From contig NZ_JBCDMV010000013.1 of the NCBI RefSeq assembly GCF_038433135.1, positions 76,476-140,475 of the forward strand: 64,000 bases of DNA. Direction: 5' to 3'. Position numbers and translations under genes: made by a program. This stretch comes from Luteococcus sp038433135. Its GTDB lineage: Bacteria > Actinomycetota > Actinomycetes > Propionibacteriales > Propionibacteriaceae. Positions 7,894 to 16,164 of the stretch are shown piece after piece. Below the pieces are notes generated by a model. That model did no database searches, was not told the origin of the DNA, and was given only the letters and a program-made list of their open reading frames with translations. How positions within the stretch are numbered: position 1 is the stretch's first letter; every line of letters starts with the position of its first letter.

Positions 7894-8517
7894 TCAGCCG
7901 GCCCTTCGTCCCTGCCGACCGGTGGGTTCGGCCGGCGGTACCGGGCGGGGCACCAGGCCAGCCAGCAGGTTCCAGGCCCGCGACAATTCGGGGCGCCAGC
8001 GCACCGTGCCCGCCAGGTTCAGCCGCAACCGCTGGCAGCCGTCGGCCCGGAACTCATCCACCGGCTGGAAACCCGCATGGGTCAACCACCCGACGGGCGG
8101 TTCCAGACAGGTGGGCGCCGAGTGCCGCCCCACGGCCTCCAGGGTCTCCACCTGGCCATGCAGGTGACGGGCCAGGCCCTGCACCAGAAGCTTCACCCGG
8201 GCCGGGCCGGAGTCGTCGTCGGCCCCGCGTGTCACCAGGGCCAGCAGATAAGCGGCATCGGGCAGCTTCGACCACTGCACCAGCGGGTGGGTGGAAGGCA
8301 GGTTGAGCCCCGGGCAGATCAACGCCTGGGCCACCGGCAGCTCCTCCTCGTCGTAGACCGCGACGCCACAGACCCCCCAATGGGCCATCGACGCGCGCGC
8401 CCACGTGGCCGCCGGATCATGCAGTTCCCGTTCCAACCGGGGATGTTCCTGACAACCCGGCAACAGCCCGGTGAGGTCGGCCGGAACCACCGCGCGTACC
8501 CGCATTCCGCGTCCCAT
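7894..8517 (-). CDS. GNAT-like protein of uncertain function
   Basis: About 207 aa, beginning MGRGMRVRAVVPADLTGLL, the typical opening beta-alpha unit of GNAT acetyltransferases. A later ALVTRG...ARVKLLVQGLARHL region could be the acetyl-CoA-binding core, but the pyrophosphate loop is degenerate. The start at 8517 has a GGGGG-type RBS; 8505 is an alternative. It is divergent from the aminotransferase gene, with an 87-bp palindromic element between them. Fold assignment is tentative. Confidence 0.6.
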   Translation of the reverse strand: MGRGMRVRAVVPADLTGLLPGCQEHPRLERELHDPAATWARASMAHWGVCGVAVYDEEELPVAQALICPGLNLPSTHPLVQWSKLPDAAYLLALVTRGADDDSGPARVKLLVQGLARHLHGQVETLEAVGRHSAPTCLEPPVGWLTHAGFQPVDEFRADGCQRLRLNLAGTVRWRPELSRAWNLLAGLVPRPVPPAEPTGRQGRRAG

Positions 8518-8619
8518 CGTCGCCCCCTGCCCACGCCCGGACGCCTTCGCCCGGCCCCCTGACATGCTACTTGGCGCCGGCTGCCGCCACCCGCTGAACA
8601 GGGGCGGTCCGGCGCCAAT

Positions 8620-8706
8620 GGTTTGCGCCACAAACCACATCCTGATTCCGGCCCGGTGCCACGGGTGCATCGGGTGGCAACCTCGATGCGGTTTGTGGCA
8701 CAGACC
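8620..8706. repeat. 87-bp inverted-repeat element, copy A
   Basis: The left arm (8620-8642) and right arm (8684-8706) are imperfect inverted repeats (19 of 23 positions). The 41-bp centre carries a smaller GTGCCAC/GTGGCA dyad. A second element of identical length and with an identical left arm lies at 41289-41375. It sits between divergent genes. Confidence 0.85.
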
Positions 8707-8754
8707 CCGTTGCCCGGCCGGCATACGTCGGCTCGAGCGCTCCGGGAGGTGAGC

Positions 8755-10104
8755 ATGCGAACCCAACCCGGCCATGCGTGGCAGAGTGGGGGTGTGAGCC
8801 TGCCTGAAACCCAACGACGAGATACCCGGCTGGACCGTTACCACTCCAGCTATTCCGAACGCACCCACGGAATGCGTGCCTCAGCGGTACGTTCCCTGTT
8901 TGCGGTGGCCAATCGTCCGGAGGTGGTCTCGCTGGCTGGCGGCATGCCGAACATTGCCGACCTGCCGCTGGATGTGGTGGCCAACACGCTCTCCGATCTG
9001 GTGCTGAACCGCGGCCAGCAGGCCATGCAGTACGGCTCCGGCCAGGGGGAGGCCTTCCTGCGCGAGCAGATCTGCGAGGTGATGGCGCTGGAGGGGATCC
9101 ATGCCCACGCCGATGACATCTCCATCACCTGCGGTTCCCAGCAGGCGCTCGATCTGGTCACCCGGATCTTCTGCGACCCCGGCGACGTGATCCTGACCGA
9201 GGCGCCGAGCTATGTCGGTGCCCTGAGCACCTTCGGCAGCTACCAGTGCGAGGTGGTGCACGTCGCGATGGACGACGAGGGCTTGCAGCCCGACGCCCTG
9301 CGCGCCGCCCACACCGCCTGCACCGCGGCCGGCAAGCGACCCAAGTTCCTGTACACCATCCCCAATTTCAACAATCCGTCGGGCATCACCCAGCCGCTGG
9401 AGCGACGGCGGGAGCTGCTCCAGGTCTGCCGCGAGCTGGACATCCTGATCGTCGAGGACAACCCGTACGGCCTGCTCACCCTGGATGCCGAGCCCGTTCC
9501 GGCCATCCGGTCTCTGGACGACGAGCAGGTGATCTACCTGGGCTCCTTCTCCAAGACCTTCGCTCCGGGCTTCCGGGTCGGCTGGGTCCTGGCCCCGCAT
9601 GCCGTGCGGGAGAAGCTGGTGCTGGCCCAGGAGGCAGCGACGCTCTGCCCGCCGGTCTTCAGCCAGTACGCGGTCAGCTCCTACCTGGCCAATCACGACT
9701 GGAAGGCCCAGATCGTCACCTTCAAGGACATGTACCGGGCCCGGCGCGATGCCATGCTCGACGCCCTGGCGGAATACATGCCCGAAGGGACCACCTGGAC
9801 CACGCCCAAGGGGGGCTTCTTCGTCTGGGTGACGCTCCCCGAGGGCCTGGACACCCAGGCGATGCTGCCGCGGGCCGTCACCGCCCGGGTGGCCTACACC
9901 CCCGGCACCGCCTTCTATGCCGACGGCCTGGGCAGCCGCAACATGCGCCTGAGCTACTGCTACCCGCCGCCCGACCGGATCCGTGAGGGCGTCCGCCGTC
10001 TGGCCGAGGTGATCAACCGTGAGGTGGACCTGCACCAGACCTTCGGTCTGGGAACCTCCCCGGTGCACCGCCGGATCGACGGCCCCGCCCCCGAAACCCT
10101 CTGA
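8755..10104 (+). CDS. PLP-dependent aminotransferase, class I/II (2-aminoadipate/aromatic type)
   Basis: 449 aa. The fold-type I core is clear: ITCGSQQALDLV, then NFNNPSG, then the Schiff-base lysine in GSFSKTFAPGFRVGW, then a C-terminal Arg in NMRLSYC. It resembles stand-alone relatives of MocR aminotransferase domains (LysN/ARO8-like), which often transfer amino groups among aromatic, branched or aminoadipate substrates. The ATG at 8755 follows GGAGGT. A GTG at 8794 is in frame and could be a shorter leaderless start. Exact substrate unknown. Confidence 0.9.
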   Translation: MRTQPGHAWQSGGVSLPETQRRDTRLDRYHSSYSERTHGMRASAVRSLFAVANRPEVVSLAGGMPNIADLPLDVVANTLSDLVLNRGQQAMQYGSGQGEAFLREQICEVMALEGIHAHADDISITCGSQQALDLVTRIFCDPGDVILTEAPSYVGALSTFGSYQCEVVHVAMDDEGLQPDALRAAHTACTAAGKRPKFLYTIPNFNNPSGITQPLERRRELLQVCRELDILIVEDNPYGLLTLDAEPVPAIRSLDDEQVIYLGSFSKTFAPGFRVGWVLAPHAVREKLVLAQEAATLCPPVFSQYAVSSYLANHDWKAQIVTFKDMYRARRDAMLDALAEYMPEGTTWTTPKGGFFVWVTLPEGLDTQAMLPRAVTARVAYTPGTAFYADGLGSRNMRLSYCYPPPDRIREGVRRLAEVINREVDLHQTFGLGTSPVHRRIDGPAPETL

Positions 10105-10158
10105 GCCCTGTCTCCCACCGCCCTCGATCAACCCGCTGAACACCGGAAGGCCCCGCAC

Positions 10159-11136
10159 ATGTCCGAGGAAACCCCGTCCACCCAGGCCCCCCAGGCCAAG
10201 GCACCCGTGGTGGTGCTCGCCGGTGGGCTGTCCCACGAACGCGACGTCTCGCTGCGCTCCGGGCGTCGCGTGGCGCAGGCCCTGCGCGAATCCGGGCACA
10301 GCGTGATCGAGTCCGACGTGAACTCGGAGCTGGTCCCGCTGCTGCGCAGCCTGGACAATCCCGTCGTCGTGCCCATGCTCCACGGTGGTCTGGGCGAGGA
10401 CGGCGCCCTGCGGGAGGTGCTGGAACTGCTGAACGTTCCCTTCGTCGGCTGCAATGGCGCTGCCTGCCGCACGACCTTCGACAAGTCCGTGGCCGGCACC
10501 GTCGTGAGCCGCTTCGGCTGGAAGGCCCCGGAGCAGGTCGCCCTGCCGCACGACATCTTCCGGGAGCTGGGCGCCGACGCGCTGGTGGATGCCCTGGGTG
10601 AGCGGCTGGGCTTCCCGCTGATCGTCAAGCCCTCCCGCAGCGGATCCGCGCTGGGCACCACCAAGGTCAACTCGATGGACGAACTTCGCCAGGCATTGGT
10701 GGCCGCCTATGCCTACGGCCCCGTGGCCGTCGTGGAGGAGTTCATCGAGGGCACCGAGGTTGCCGTCACGATCCTGGTGGGTTCCGACACGACCCAGGTC
10801 CTGCCGGCGGTGGAGATTCGCCCCGAGTCCGGCATCTACGATTATGACGCTCGCTACACCGCGGGCTTCACCCGCTTCATCGTTCCCGCGGAGCTCGATG
10901 ATGCGGTGGCGGCCGGCGTGGATGCCCTGGCCCGCGGCGTGGTCGAGGCGCTGCACCTGGACGGGGTGATCCGGGTCGACATGATCATCGACGACAAGGG
11001 CGAACCCTGGTTCCTGGAGGCGAATGTCGCGCCCGGCATGACCGAGACCTCGTTGGCACCGATCGCGATGCGCGCCGCCGGTCTTGATCTTGGAATCCTG
11101 TACAGCACCCTGGTCCAGGAGGCCGCCAAGGCATGA
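10159..11136 (+). CDS. ddl: D-alanine--D-alanine ligase-like ATP-grasp enzyme
   Basis: 325 aa. GGLSHERDVSLRSG is the N-terminal Ddl signature, followed by VVVPMLHGGLGEDG, an ATP-grasp lysine in PLIVKPSRSGSALGTTKV, and the metal/substrate region IRVDMIIDDKGEPWFLEANVAPGMTETS. Ddl joins two D-alanines for peptidoglycan precursors. It is shorter than the ~370-residue mycobacterial Ddl and closer in length to E. coli DdlB. The final NxxPGMT motif reads NVAPGMT. The stop overlaps the SURF1 start by 4 bp. Confidence 0.88.
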   Translation: MSEETPSTQAPQAKAPVVVLAGGLSHERDVSLRSGRRVAQALRESGHSVIESDVNSELVPLLRSLDNPVVVPMLHGGLGEDGALREVLELLNVPFVGCNGAACRTTFDKSVAGTVVSRFGWKAPEQVALPHDIFRELGADALVDALGERLGFPLIVKPSRSGSALGTTKVNSMDELRQALVAAYAYGPVAVVEEFIEGTEVAVTILVGSDTTQVLPAVEIRPESGIYDYDARYTAGFTRFIVPAELDDAVAAGVDALARGVVEALHLDGVIRVDMIIDDKGEPWFLEANVAPGMTETSLAPIAMRAAGLDLGILYSTLVQEAAKA

Positions 11137-11822
11137 CCACCAAGATCAAACAACTGGTGATCGCGCTCCTGGGGGGCGCACTGTGCCTGTTCATGGTCTT
11201 CCTGGGGCTCTGGCAGATGGAGGTCTTCCAGTCCCAGGCCGACGGCAGCGCCGCCCAGCGCGCCCAGGCACCAGCAGTTGATCTTGAGAGCAATCTTGTG
11301 GCCGGCAAGGTGGGCGATCTGTATGGCCGCCAGGTCAATGTCACCGGTAGCTACCTACCGGGCAAGCAAGTCCTGGTGGGCACGGACCACCCGCTGCAGG
11401 TGGTCAGCGCCTTCCGCACCAGCAAGGGGCACACCCTCACCGTGGTACGCGGCACGGTTCCCCAGGGAAGCCGGGCACCGGCCGCCCCGACCGGTCAACA
11501 GAGCATCACGGGCGTGATCCTGCCCAGCCAGTCACGCGGCACCGTCCCCGCCCCCAGCGACGCACCCAGCGGCACGCTGACCAGCGTCCGGCTGGAGCAA
11601 CTGGCCCAGACCTGGCCGGAGCCGATGCTGGATGGCTTCGTGACCCAGAAGGGCGAGCTGGCCACCGCGCAGGGCCTGGGCGTCGCCGAACCCGCCATCC
11701 CCGACGTGGGGGGCGGCAAGACCCGCAATCGCGGCTATGCCCTGCAGTGGTGGGCCTTCGCCGCCTTCGGCGCCGTGGCAACCGCCGCCGGCGTCCGGTC
11801 GGTTGGCCGTAACGCCGCGTGA
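11133..11822 (+). CDS. SURF1 family protein (cytochrome oxidase assembly)
   Basis: 229 aa. An N-terminal membrane helix ends in the family motif LGLWQME. A central beta-rich domain follows (YGRQVNVTGSYLPGKQVLVG), then the C-terminal NRGYALQWWAFAAFGAV helix. SURF1 proteins assist assembly or haem insertion of aa3-type cytochrome oxidase. It overlaps the ddl-like gene by ATGA, an unusual functional pairing. The middle segment is shorter than in many homologues. Confidence 0.88.
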   Translation: MTTKIKQLVIALLGGALCLFMVFLGLWQMEVFQSQADGSAAQRAQAPAVDLESNLVAGKVGDLYGRQVNVTGSYLPGKQVLVGTDHPLQVVSAFRTSKGHTLTVVRGTVPQGSRAPAAPTGQQSITGVILPSQSRGTVPAPSDAPSGTLTSVRLEQLAQTWPEPMLDGFVTQKGELATAQGLGVAEPAIPDVGGGKTRNRGYALQWWAFAAFGAVATAAGVRSVGRNAA

Positions 11823-11897
11823 CGCTGTCGTGAGCTTCACTGGGGCGTCAGCGCCACCAGGCACGGCACGGCGGTGACCCTGCCGTCGTGCGCTGGG

Positions 11898-11910
11898 TAG
11901 TCTTGGGCCC
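11898..11910 (+). promoter_or_regulatory. -10 element of a leaderless promoter
   Basis: TAGTCT at 11898-11903 is followed by 7 bp and the GTG of the DUF3817 gene. This is the spacing of actinobacterial leaderless transcripts, and no RBS is visible. Confidence 0.6.
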
Positions 11911-12303
11911 GTGACTGAGACTCCCGACGACTACTTCCTTGACGACCTGGACGAGACTGACCTGCGCGGGCTGCGTGGCGCGTTGGGCCGTTACCGCTTC
12001 TTTGCCTATCTCACCGGCATCCTGCTGGTGGTGCTGGTCTGCGTGGGAATGCCGCTGAAGTACTTCGGCCATGACGATCGGGTGGTGACCTGGACCGGCC
12101 TGCCGCACGGGTGGCTCTACATGGGTCTGTTGATCACCGCCTATGATCTTGGTCGTCGGGCCCGCTGGTCCTGGAAGCGACTCCTGCTGATCGCCCTGGC
12201 CGGCACGGTGCCCTTCCTCTCCTTCGTCGCCGAGCACTCTGCCCGCAAGGACGTGCAGGCCAAGCTCGCCAGCTGGGAAGCTCGACTCTCACACGCGATC
12301 TGA
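11911..12303 (+). CDS. DUF3817 integral membrane protein
   Basis: 130 aa. After a hydrophilic start, the motif RYRFFAYLTGILLVVLVCVGMPLKY opens the DUF3817 domain, followed by WLYMGLLITAYDLGRR and a third hydrophobic helix, giving three or so transmembrane segments. The function of the family is unknown; it is common in actinobacteria. It starts with GTG, probably leaderless. It converges on parB, with a shared terminator between. Confidence 0.85.
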   Translation: MTETPDDYFLDDLDETDLRGLRGALGRYRFFAYLTGILLVVLVCVGMPLKYFGHDDRVVTWTGLPHGWLYMGLLITAYDLGRRARWSWKRLLLIALAGTVPFLSFVAEHSARKDVQAKLASWEARLSHAI

Positions 12304-12334
12304 TCCCGTGGCCTACCGCAGTCATTGAACAACT

Positions 12335-12378
12335 ATTTGGGGCTTTGTCGAATTGTCGACAAAGCCCCAAATCTATCT
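12335..12378. terminator. Bidirectional terminator between the DUF3817 gene and parB
   Basis: A perfect 17-bp stem (12335-12351 with 12356-12372) with a 4-nt loop and flanking T/A-rich bases on both sides. It serves two convergent genes. Confidence 0.9.
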
Positions 12379-12390
12379 AGTCACTCGGTG

Positions 12391-13323
12391 TCATTGACCG
12401 TTGACGATGTTCAAGATCCGCTCCAGGTCATCCTCGCTGGCGAATTCGATGGTGATCTTGCCGTGCTTGCGGCCGATGTCCACCTTCACCCGGGTGTCAA
12501 AGTGGTCTGACAAGGTATTGGACAGTTCCATCGCGCGCGGCGAGGGCTCCTTCGGGGAGCGCTTGCGACGGCTGGGGGCGCTGTCCGCATCACCCAGGGC
12601 GACGATCTCCTCCACGGCCCGGACGGAGAGGCCCTCAGCCACGATCCGTTGGGCCAGCTTCTCCTGCGCCACCGGATCCTCCACCATCAGCAACGCGCGA
12701 GCGTGTCCGGCCGAGAGCACACCTGCCGCCACCCGACGCTGCACCGGCGCCGGGAGCCGCAGTAGCCGGATGGTGTTGGAGATCTGCGGTCGAGACCTCT
12801 TGATCTTGCTGGCCAGTTCCTCCTGGGTGCAGCCGAAGTCACTCAACATCTGCTGGTAGGCGGCGGCCTCTTCCAGCGGATTGAGCTGTGCCCGATGCAG
12901 GTTCTCCAGCAGTGCGTCGCGCAAGAGGTCGCCGTCCTCGGTGCCTCGTACGATGGCGGGCACCTTCTCCAGCCCCGCCTCGATGGTGGCGCGCCACCGA
13001 CGCTCACCCATGATCAACTCATATTGATCTTGGTCCACCTTGCGGACGACGATCGGCTGCAGGACGCCGACTTCCTTGATCGACTCCACCAGCTCCAGCA
13101 GGGCCTCCTCGTCGAAAACGGTGCGCGGCTGCTTCGGGTTGGGGCGAATCTGGTCGACCGGAATGAGCTGGAAGTATGATCCGTCCTCCAGGGGCGCCGA
13201 GGGATCGCTGGTGTGATCGACGTCGCTGAGCTGGCCCGCCGGGCGGCGCTCCTCATCCACGTCGGTGCGCTGGAAGAGTTCTCCCAGGCCACGGCCCAGA
13301 CCGGACTGGTGTTTCGCGGGCAT
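12391..13323 (-). CDS. parB: Chromosome partitioning protein ParB
   Basis: 310 aa. The N-terminal ParB/Srx domain contains IRPNPKQPR and the CTPase/DNA-gripping motifs GERRWRA and ENLHRAQLNPLEEA. A central HTH (TQEELASKIKRSRPQISNTIRLL) binds parS, and the C-terminal region dimerises. The ATG at 13323 shares its A with the parA stop; an upstream TTG at 13326 is possible. Four parS-type sites lie within 17 kb and a fifth at 58.7 kb. Confidence 0.97.
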   Translation of the reverse strand: MPAKHQSGLGRGLGELFQRTDVDEERRPAGQLSDVDHTSDPSAPLEDGSYFQLIPVDQIRPNPKQPRTVFDEEALLELVESIKEVGVLQPIVVRKVDQDQYELIMGERRWRATIEAGLEKVPAIVRGTEDGDLLRDALLENLHRAQLNPLEEAAAYQQMLSDFGCTQEELASKIKRSRPQISNTIRLLRLPAPVQRRVAAGVLSAGHARALLMVEDPVAQEKLAQRIVAEGLSVRAVEEIVALGDADSAPSRRKRSPKEPSPRAMELSNTLSDHFDTRVKVDIGRKHGKITIEFASEDDLERILNIVNGQ

Positions 13324-14189
13324 CAACGGGCCTTTCCACGGTTGGCGATCTCCTGCGCGGCACGCCAGTAGGCCTTGGCGCCGGCGGAGGTCGGGTCGAA
13401 CTGGAGCAGTGTCTGGCCGTAGCTGGGTGCCTCGGCAATCCTGACACTACGTGGAATCTGGGCGTTCAGGGTCTGCTTCTCGAAGTAGCGGCGTACCTCG
13501 CGCGCCACCTGGGCGGAAAGCTTGGTCCGGGCATCGAACATGGTCAGCAGCACCGTGGAGAGCTCGAGGTCTGGATTCAACTCCCGCTGGACCACACCGA
13601 TCGTGTTCATCAGCTGCGAGACACCCTCCAGGGCGTAGTACTCGGTCTGGATCGGGATGATGATCTCCCCGGCGGCAACCAAGGCGTTCAAGGTCAGCAG
13701 ACCCAGCGACGGTGGGCAGTCGAACAGGATGTAGTCAACCGTGTGGTCCTTGAGGTAACCACGGATGGCTCGAGCCAGCCGCTGTTCCCGACCCACGAGT
13801 TGCACCAGCTGAAGCTCCGCCCCAGCAAGATCAACCGTCGCTGGTACCGCCTGCAGCCCGGGGGCCTCGGGCGAGTCCACGACGACGTCCGCCAGGGGAA
13901 CCCCATCCATCAGCACCTCGTAGGTGCCGGGAGTGCCGGGCCCGTGCGGGATTCCCAGCGCGGTCGAGGCGTTGCCCTGCGGATCGAGGTCGAGGACGAG
14001 CACCTTGAGACCGCCATTTGCCAGCGAGGCCGCCAGGTTCACCGTCGTGGTCGTCTTGCCGACCCCGCCCTTCTGGTTCACCACCACCATCACGCGGGCT
14101 TTGGGTGGTTTGGGGAAGTCGCGCTTCTCGTCGCGGGGGATGATGCGCGGAGTTCCGGCGGGGCGCTGCGTGGAGGTGTTGCTGGACAC
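13323..14189 (-). CDS. parA: Chromosome partitioning ATPase ParA
   Basis: 288 aa. The deviant Walker A motif KGGVGKTTTTVNLAA follows a ~30-residue basic N-terminal tail. DLDPQGNAST (Walker A') and FDCPPSLGLL (Walker B) are intact. It moves ParB-parS complexes on nucleoid DNA. It starts with GTG at 14189 behind a weak RBS and is coupled to parB. A parS site sits 40 bp upstream of its start, suggesting ParB feedback on the operon. Confidence 0.97.
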   Translation of the reverse strand: MSSNTSTQRPAGTPRIIPRDEKRDFPKPPKARVMVVVNQKGGVGKTTTTVNLAASLANGGLKVLVLDLDPQGNASTALGIPHGPGTPGTYEVLMDGVPLADVVVDSPEAPGLQAVPATVDLAGAELQLVQLVGREQRLARAIRGYLKDHTVDYILFDCPPSLGLLTLNALVAAGEIIIPIQTEYYALEGVSQLMNTIGVVQRELNPDLELSTVLLTMFDARTKLSAQVAREVRRYFEKQTLNAQIPRSVRIAEAPSYGQTLLQFDPTSAGAKAYWRAAQEIANRGKAR

Positions 14190-14228
14190 TAGTGGTTCTC
14201 GCCCTTCATCTCGAGGAACACCGTGACC

Positions 14229-14242
14229 GTTCCACGTGAAAC
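14229..14242. promoter_or_regulatory. parS: parS site 1
   Basis: GTTCCACGTGAAAC differs from the canonical GTTTCACGTGAAAC at one position. It lies between parA and its presumed promoter. Confidence 0.85.
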
Positions 14243-14373
14243 ATCACGCAAAACACAAGCCTGTGATTCCAGCCGTCAGTTACGCGGATGAGTCTACTAG
14301 AAGGACACCGCATTGCCCGAAAGGGCATCTCCGCCTCGCACACGCCAATGGGTTGTTTCGGGCATTGATCAGT

Positions 14374-14387
14374 GTTTCACGTGAAAC
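14374..14387. promoter_or_regulatory. parS: parS site 2 (perfect)
   Basis: GTTTCACGTGAAAC is the exact canonical bacterial parS 14-mer, just beyond the end of rsmG. Confidence 0.95.
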
Positions 14388-14392
14388 AGGGC

Positions 14393-15007
14393 TCAACGCA
14401 GGGGGGTGATCACCAGTGCCTTGGTAACCTCCGCCTCCGGGTGCGCCCGGACCTGAAAGACCTGGGCGTCCAACTTGCTCGCTTCCAGGCGCCGCGAGGC
14501 CTCCGCGACCTCCTGATCCACCAAATCGCCCTTCAGGGCCACCAGGCGTCCGTGAGGGTAGAACAGGGGAGTGCACCAACCGAGCAACTTCTGCACATTG
14601 GCCACGGCGCGACAGGTCACCACGTCAAAGGTCTCGTCACAGTCTTCAGCTCGGCCGCGGTGCACCACGACCCGATCGTCGAGAGCAAGGTCAGCGACCG
14701 TCTCGCCCAGGAAGTTGAAGCGGCGCAGGAGTGGCTCCAGCAGGGTCATCTGCAGATCCGGCCGGAGGATGGCCAGGGGGATGCCGGGCAGGCCGGCGCC
14801 GCTGCCCACGTCCACCACGGTGCTTCCCTGGGGAATCAGATCTGCCAGGGCGGCAGAATTGAGAATGTGTCGCTCCCACAGGCGGTCCTTCTCCCGTGGG
14901 CCCATCAGACCCCAGTCGATGCCCTTGGTCGACAGGATGTCGACGTACCGACGAATGGTTTCATAGGCGTCGCCGTAGACTGCTCTTGCTTGTTCATTGG
15001 GCTCCAC
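14393..15007 (-). CDS. rsmG: 16S rRNA (guanine527-N7)-methyltransferase RsmG
   Basis: 204 aa. The SAM-binding motif VVDVGSGAGLPGIPLAI is near residue 67, and VVTCRAVANVQKLLGW is the conserved RsmG segment with its catalytic-region CRA. It methylates G527 of 16S rRNA; loss gives low-level streptomycin resistance in other bacteria. The GTG start is preceded by AAGGAG. It lies upstream of parAB in the usual order. Its own upstream region carries a parS site at 15061. Confidence 0.95.
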   Translation of the reverse strand: MEPNEQARAVYGDAYETIRRYVDILSTKGIDWGLMGPREKDRLWERHILNSAALADLIPQGSTVVDVGSGAGLPGIPLAILRPDLQMTLLEPLLRRFNFLGETVADLALDDRVVVHRGRAEDCDETFDVVTCRAVANVQKLLGWCTPLFYPHGRLVALKGDLVDQEVAEASRRLEASKLDAQVFQVRAHPEAEVTKALVITPLR

Positions 15008-15060
15008 GAGTCTCTCCTTGCAGGTCGGGATTCCAAGCGTAGTGGTCTCGCTCTACGTAC

Positions 15061-15074
15061 GTTCCACGTGAAAC
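15061..15074. promoter_or_regulatory. parS: parS site 3, over the probable rsmG promoter
   Basis: GTTCCACGTGAAAC lies 54 bp upstream of rsmG. A leftward -10-like TACGCT maps to 15036-15041, so the site would cover the -35 region. An AT-rich patch at 15151-15185 lies beyond it, within the 3' end of the next gene and its flank. Confidence 0.85.
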
Positions 15075-15178
15075 AAGAGATTCAGCCGCGTCCAACCCGC
15101 CAAGAACTTGCCACAGCACGCGACGCCCCACCCAGCAATCGACTCCAGATGGCTTTATCGACATATTTATATATTGGT

Positions 15179-15763
15179 TCATTTGCGGAGTGACAGGCGT
15201 GTCAGCGTCGAGTCGAACAGTGGGGCCCGATGCACCACCGCGAAACCGAGCCGCTGGTAGAAACCGACATTTCGCGGGTTGGCCGACTCGGCCCACAGCG
15301 GGCCGGGTAGTTCCGCCATGCAGTACCGCATCAGTTCGGAGCCAACTCCCGCCGCCCTGTGTTCCGGCAGCACCCCCAGCTGGGCGAGGTAGAACCCCTC
15401 ACACTCGGGGGCACCGTCCCGCGCACGCTCGAAGAGCTCACCATTGGCCAACAGCGCATCCTCCCCCAGGAGCAAGGTCATCAGGTCCAGTGGCCGGGGG
15501 AGCGAGGGCACTCGCTGCATGCCCGGTGGCATCCACAGCGCCGCGCCCACCACACGCCCGTCGCCCACCGCGACGAAGGACCGCCCCTGCAGGACGAAGC
15601 GCTCCACCGCCAGCAAGAAATACAGGGCGACGAGGCTCAACCGCTCCTGGGCCTTGTCCACCACGGGGAAATTCCACTGGACCAGGGGGTCATCGGCCAG
15701 CGCCCTGGCCAGGACGGTCCGGATCACAGGCATCTCGTCGGGTCGGGCCGCGCGGTACTCCAT
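15179..15763 (-). CDS. GNAT family N-acetyltransferase
   Basis: About 194 aa. It starts MEYRAARPDEMPVIRTVLARAL. The acetyl-CoA-binding region YLAQLGVLPEHRAAGVGSELMRYCM matches motif A (Q/RxxGxG/A). NPRNVGFYQRLGFAVV is the typical motif B. The acceptor is unknown. An in-frame GTG at 15769 would add two residues. It ends 171 bp from rsmG. Confidence 0.88.
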   Translation of the reverse strand: MEYRAARPDEMPVIRTVLARALADDPLVQWNFPVVDKAQERLSLVALYFLLAVERFVLQGRSFVAVGDGRVVGAALWMPPGMQRVPSLPRPLDLMTLLLGEDALLANGELFERARDGAPECEGFYLAQLGVLPEHRAAGVGSELMRYCMAELPGPLWAESANPRNVGFYQRLGFAVVHRAPLFDSTLTRLSLRK

Positions 15764-16164
15764 GACCACAGCCTGTCACGATTCCAAGATCAAGGAGGGT
15801 TGATCCTGGAACCCTCGTGGGGATCCACCCGACGAGGAGAATCGTGCTTGACCATCCAGTGACGGGAGACGGCACCGTGAAGACGTCGACAGATCGTCGC
15901 GGCCCGCTTGCCGGGCGGCTCACTTCCCCATCCGACGGGTCTGGCCCTGTCCCTGGCGGCCGAGCAGGCGGGCGTCGACTCCACCCCCGTACGCCGGCGG
16001 GCCCTCATGACGGCGGACGGCCAGGTCATTGAGCACAGCCTCACCCTCAAGGTCCTGTAACCGCGCCAGTCCGTCGCGGGCCAGGACCTCAGCCGTGCGC
16101 AGGACCCGGAATGCAGCGGTGCCCGTACGCCAACGCGTCCGGGCACCGTGCGGTTCAGCTGAGG
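15764..16164. other. Gap without a convincing gene (GNAT to jag)
   Basis: About 400 bp. One rightward frame ending at the TAA near 16060 has actinobacterial-looking codons (LALSLAAEQAGVDSTPV) but no credible start and a stop just upstream. It may be a remnant. No structured RNA or terminator is evident. Confidence 0.4.

Noticed and set aside
8319..8868. Leftward and rightward frames across the 87-bp element (peptides such as CGLWRKP)
   Set aside because: The shared peptide also appears from the copy at 41.3 kb because the DNA repeat is shared; there is no evidence of translation.
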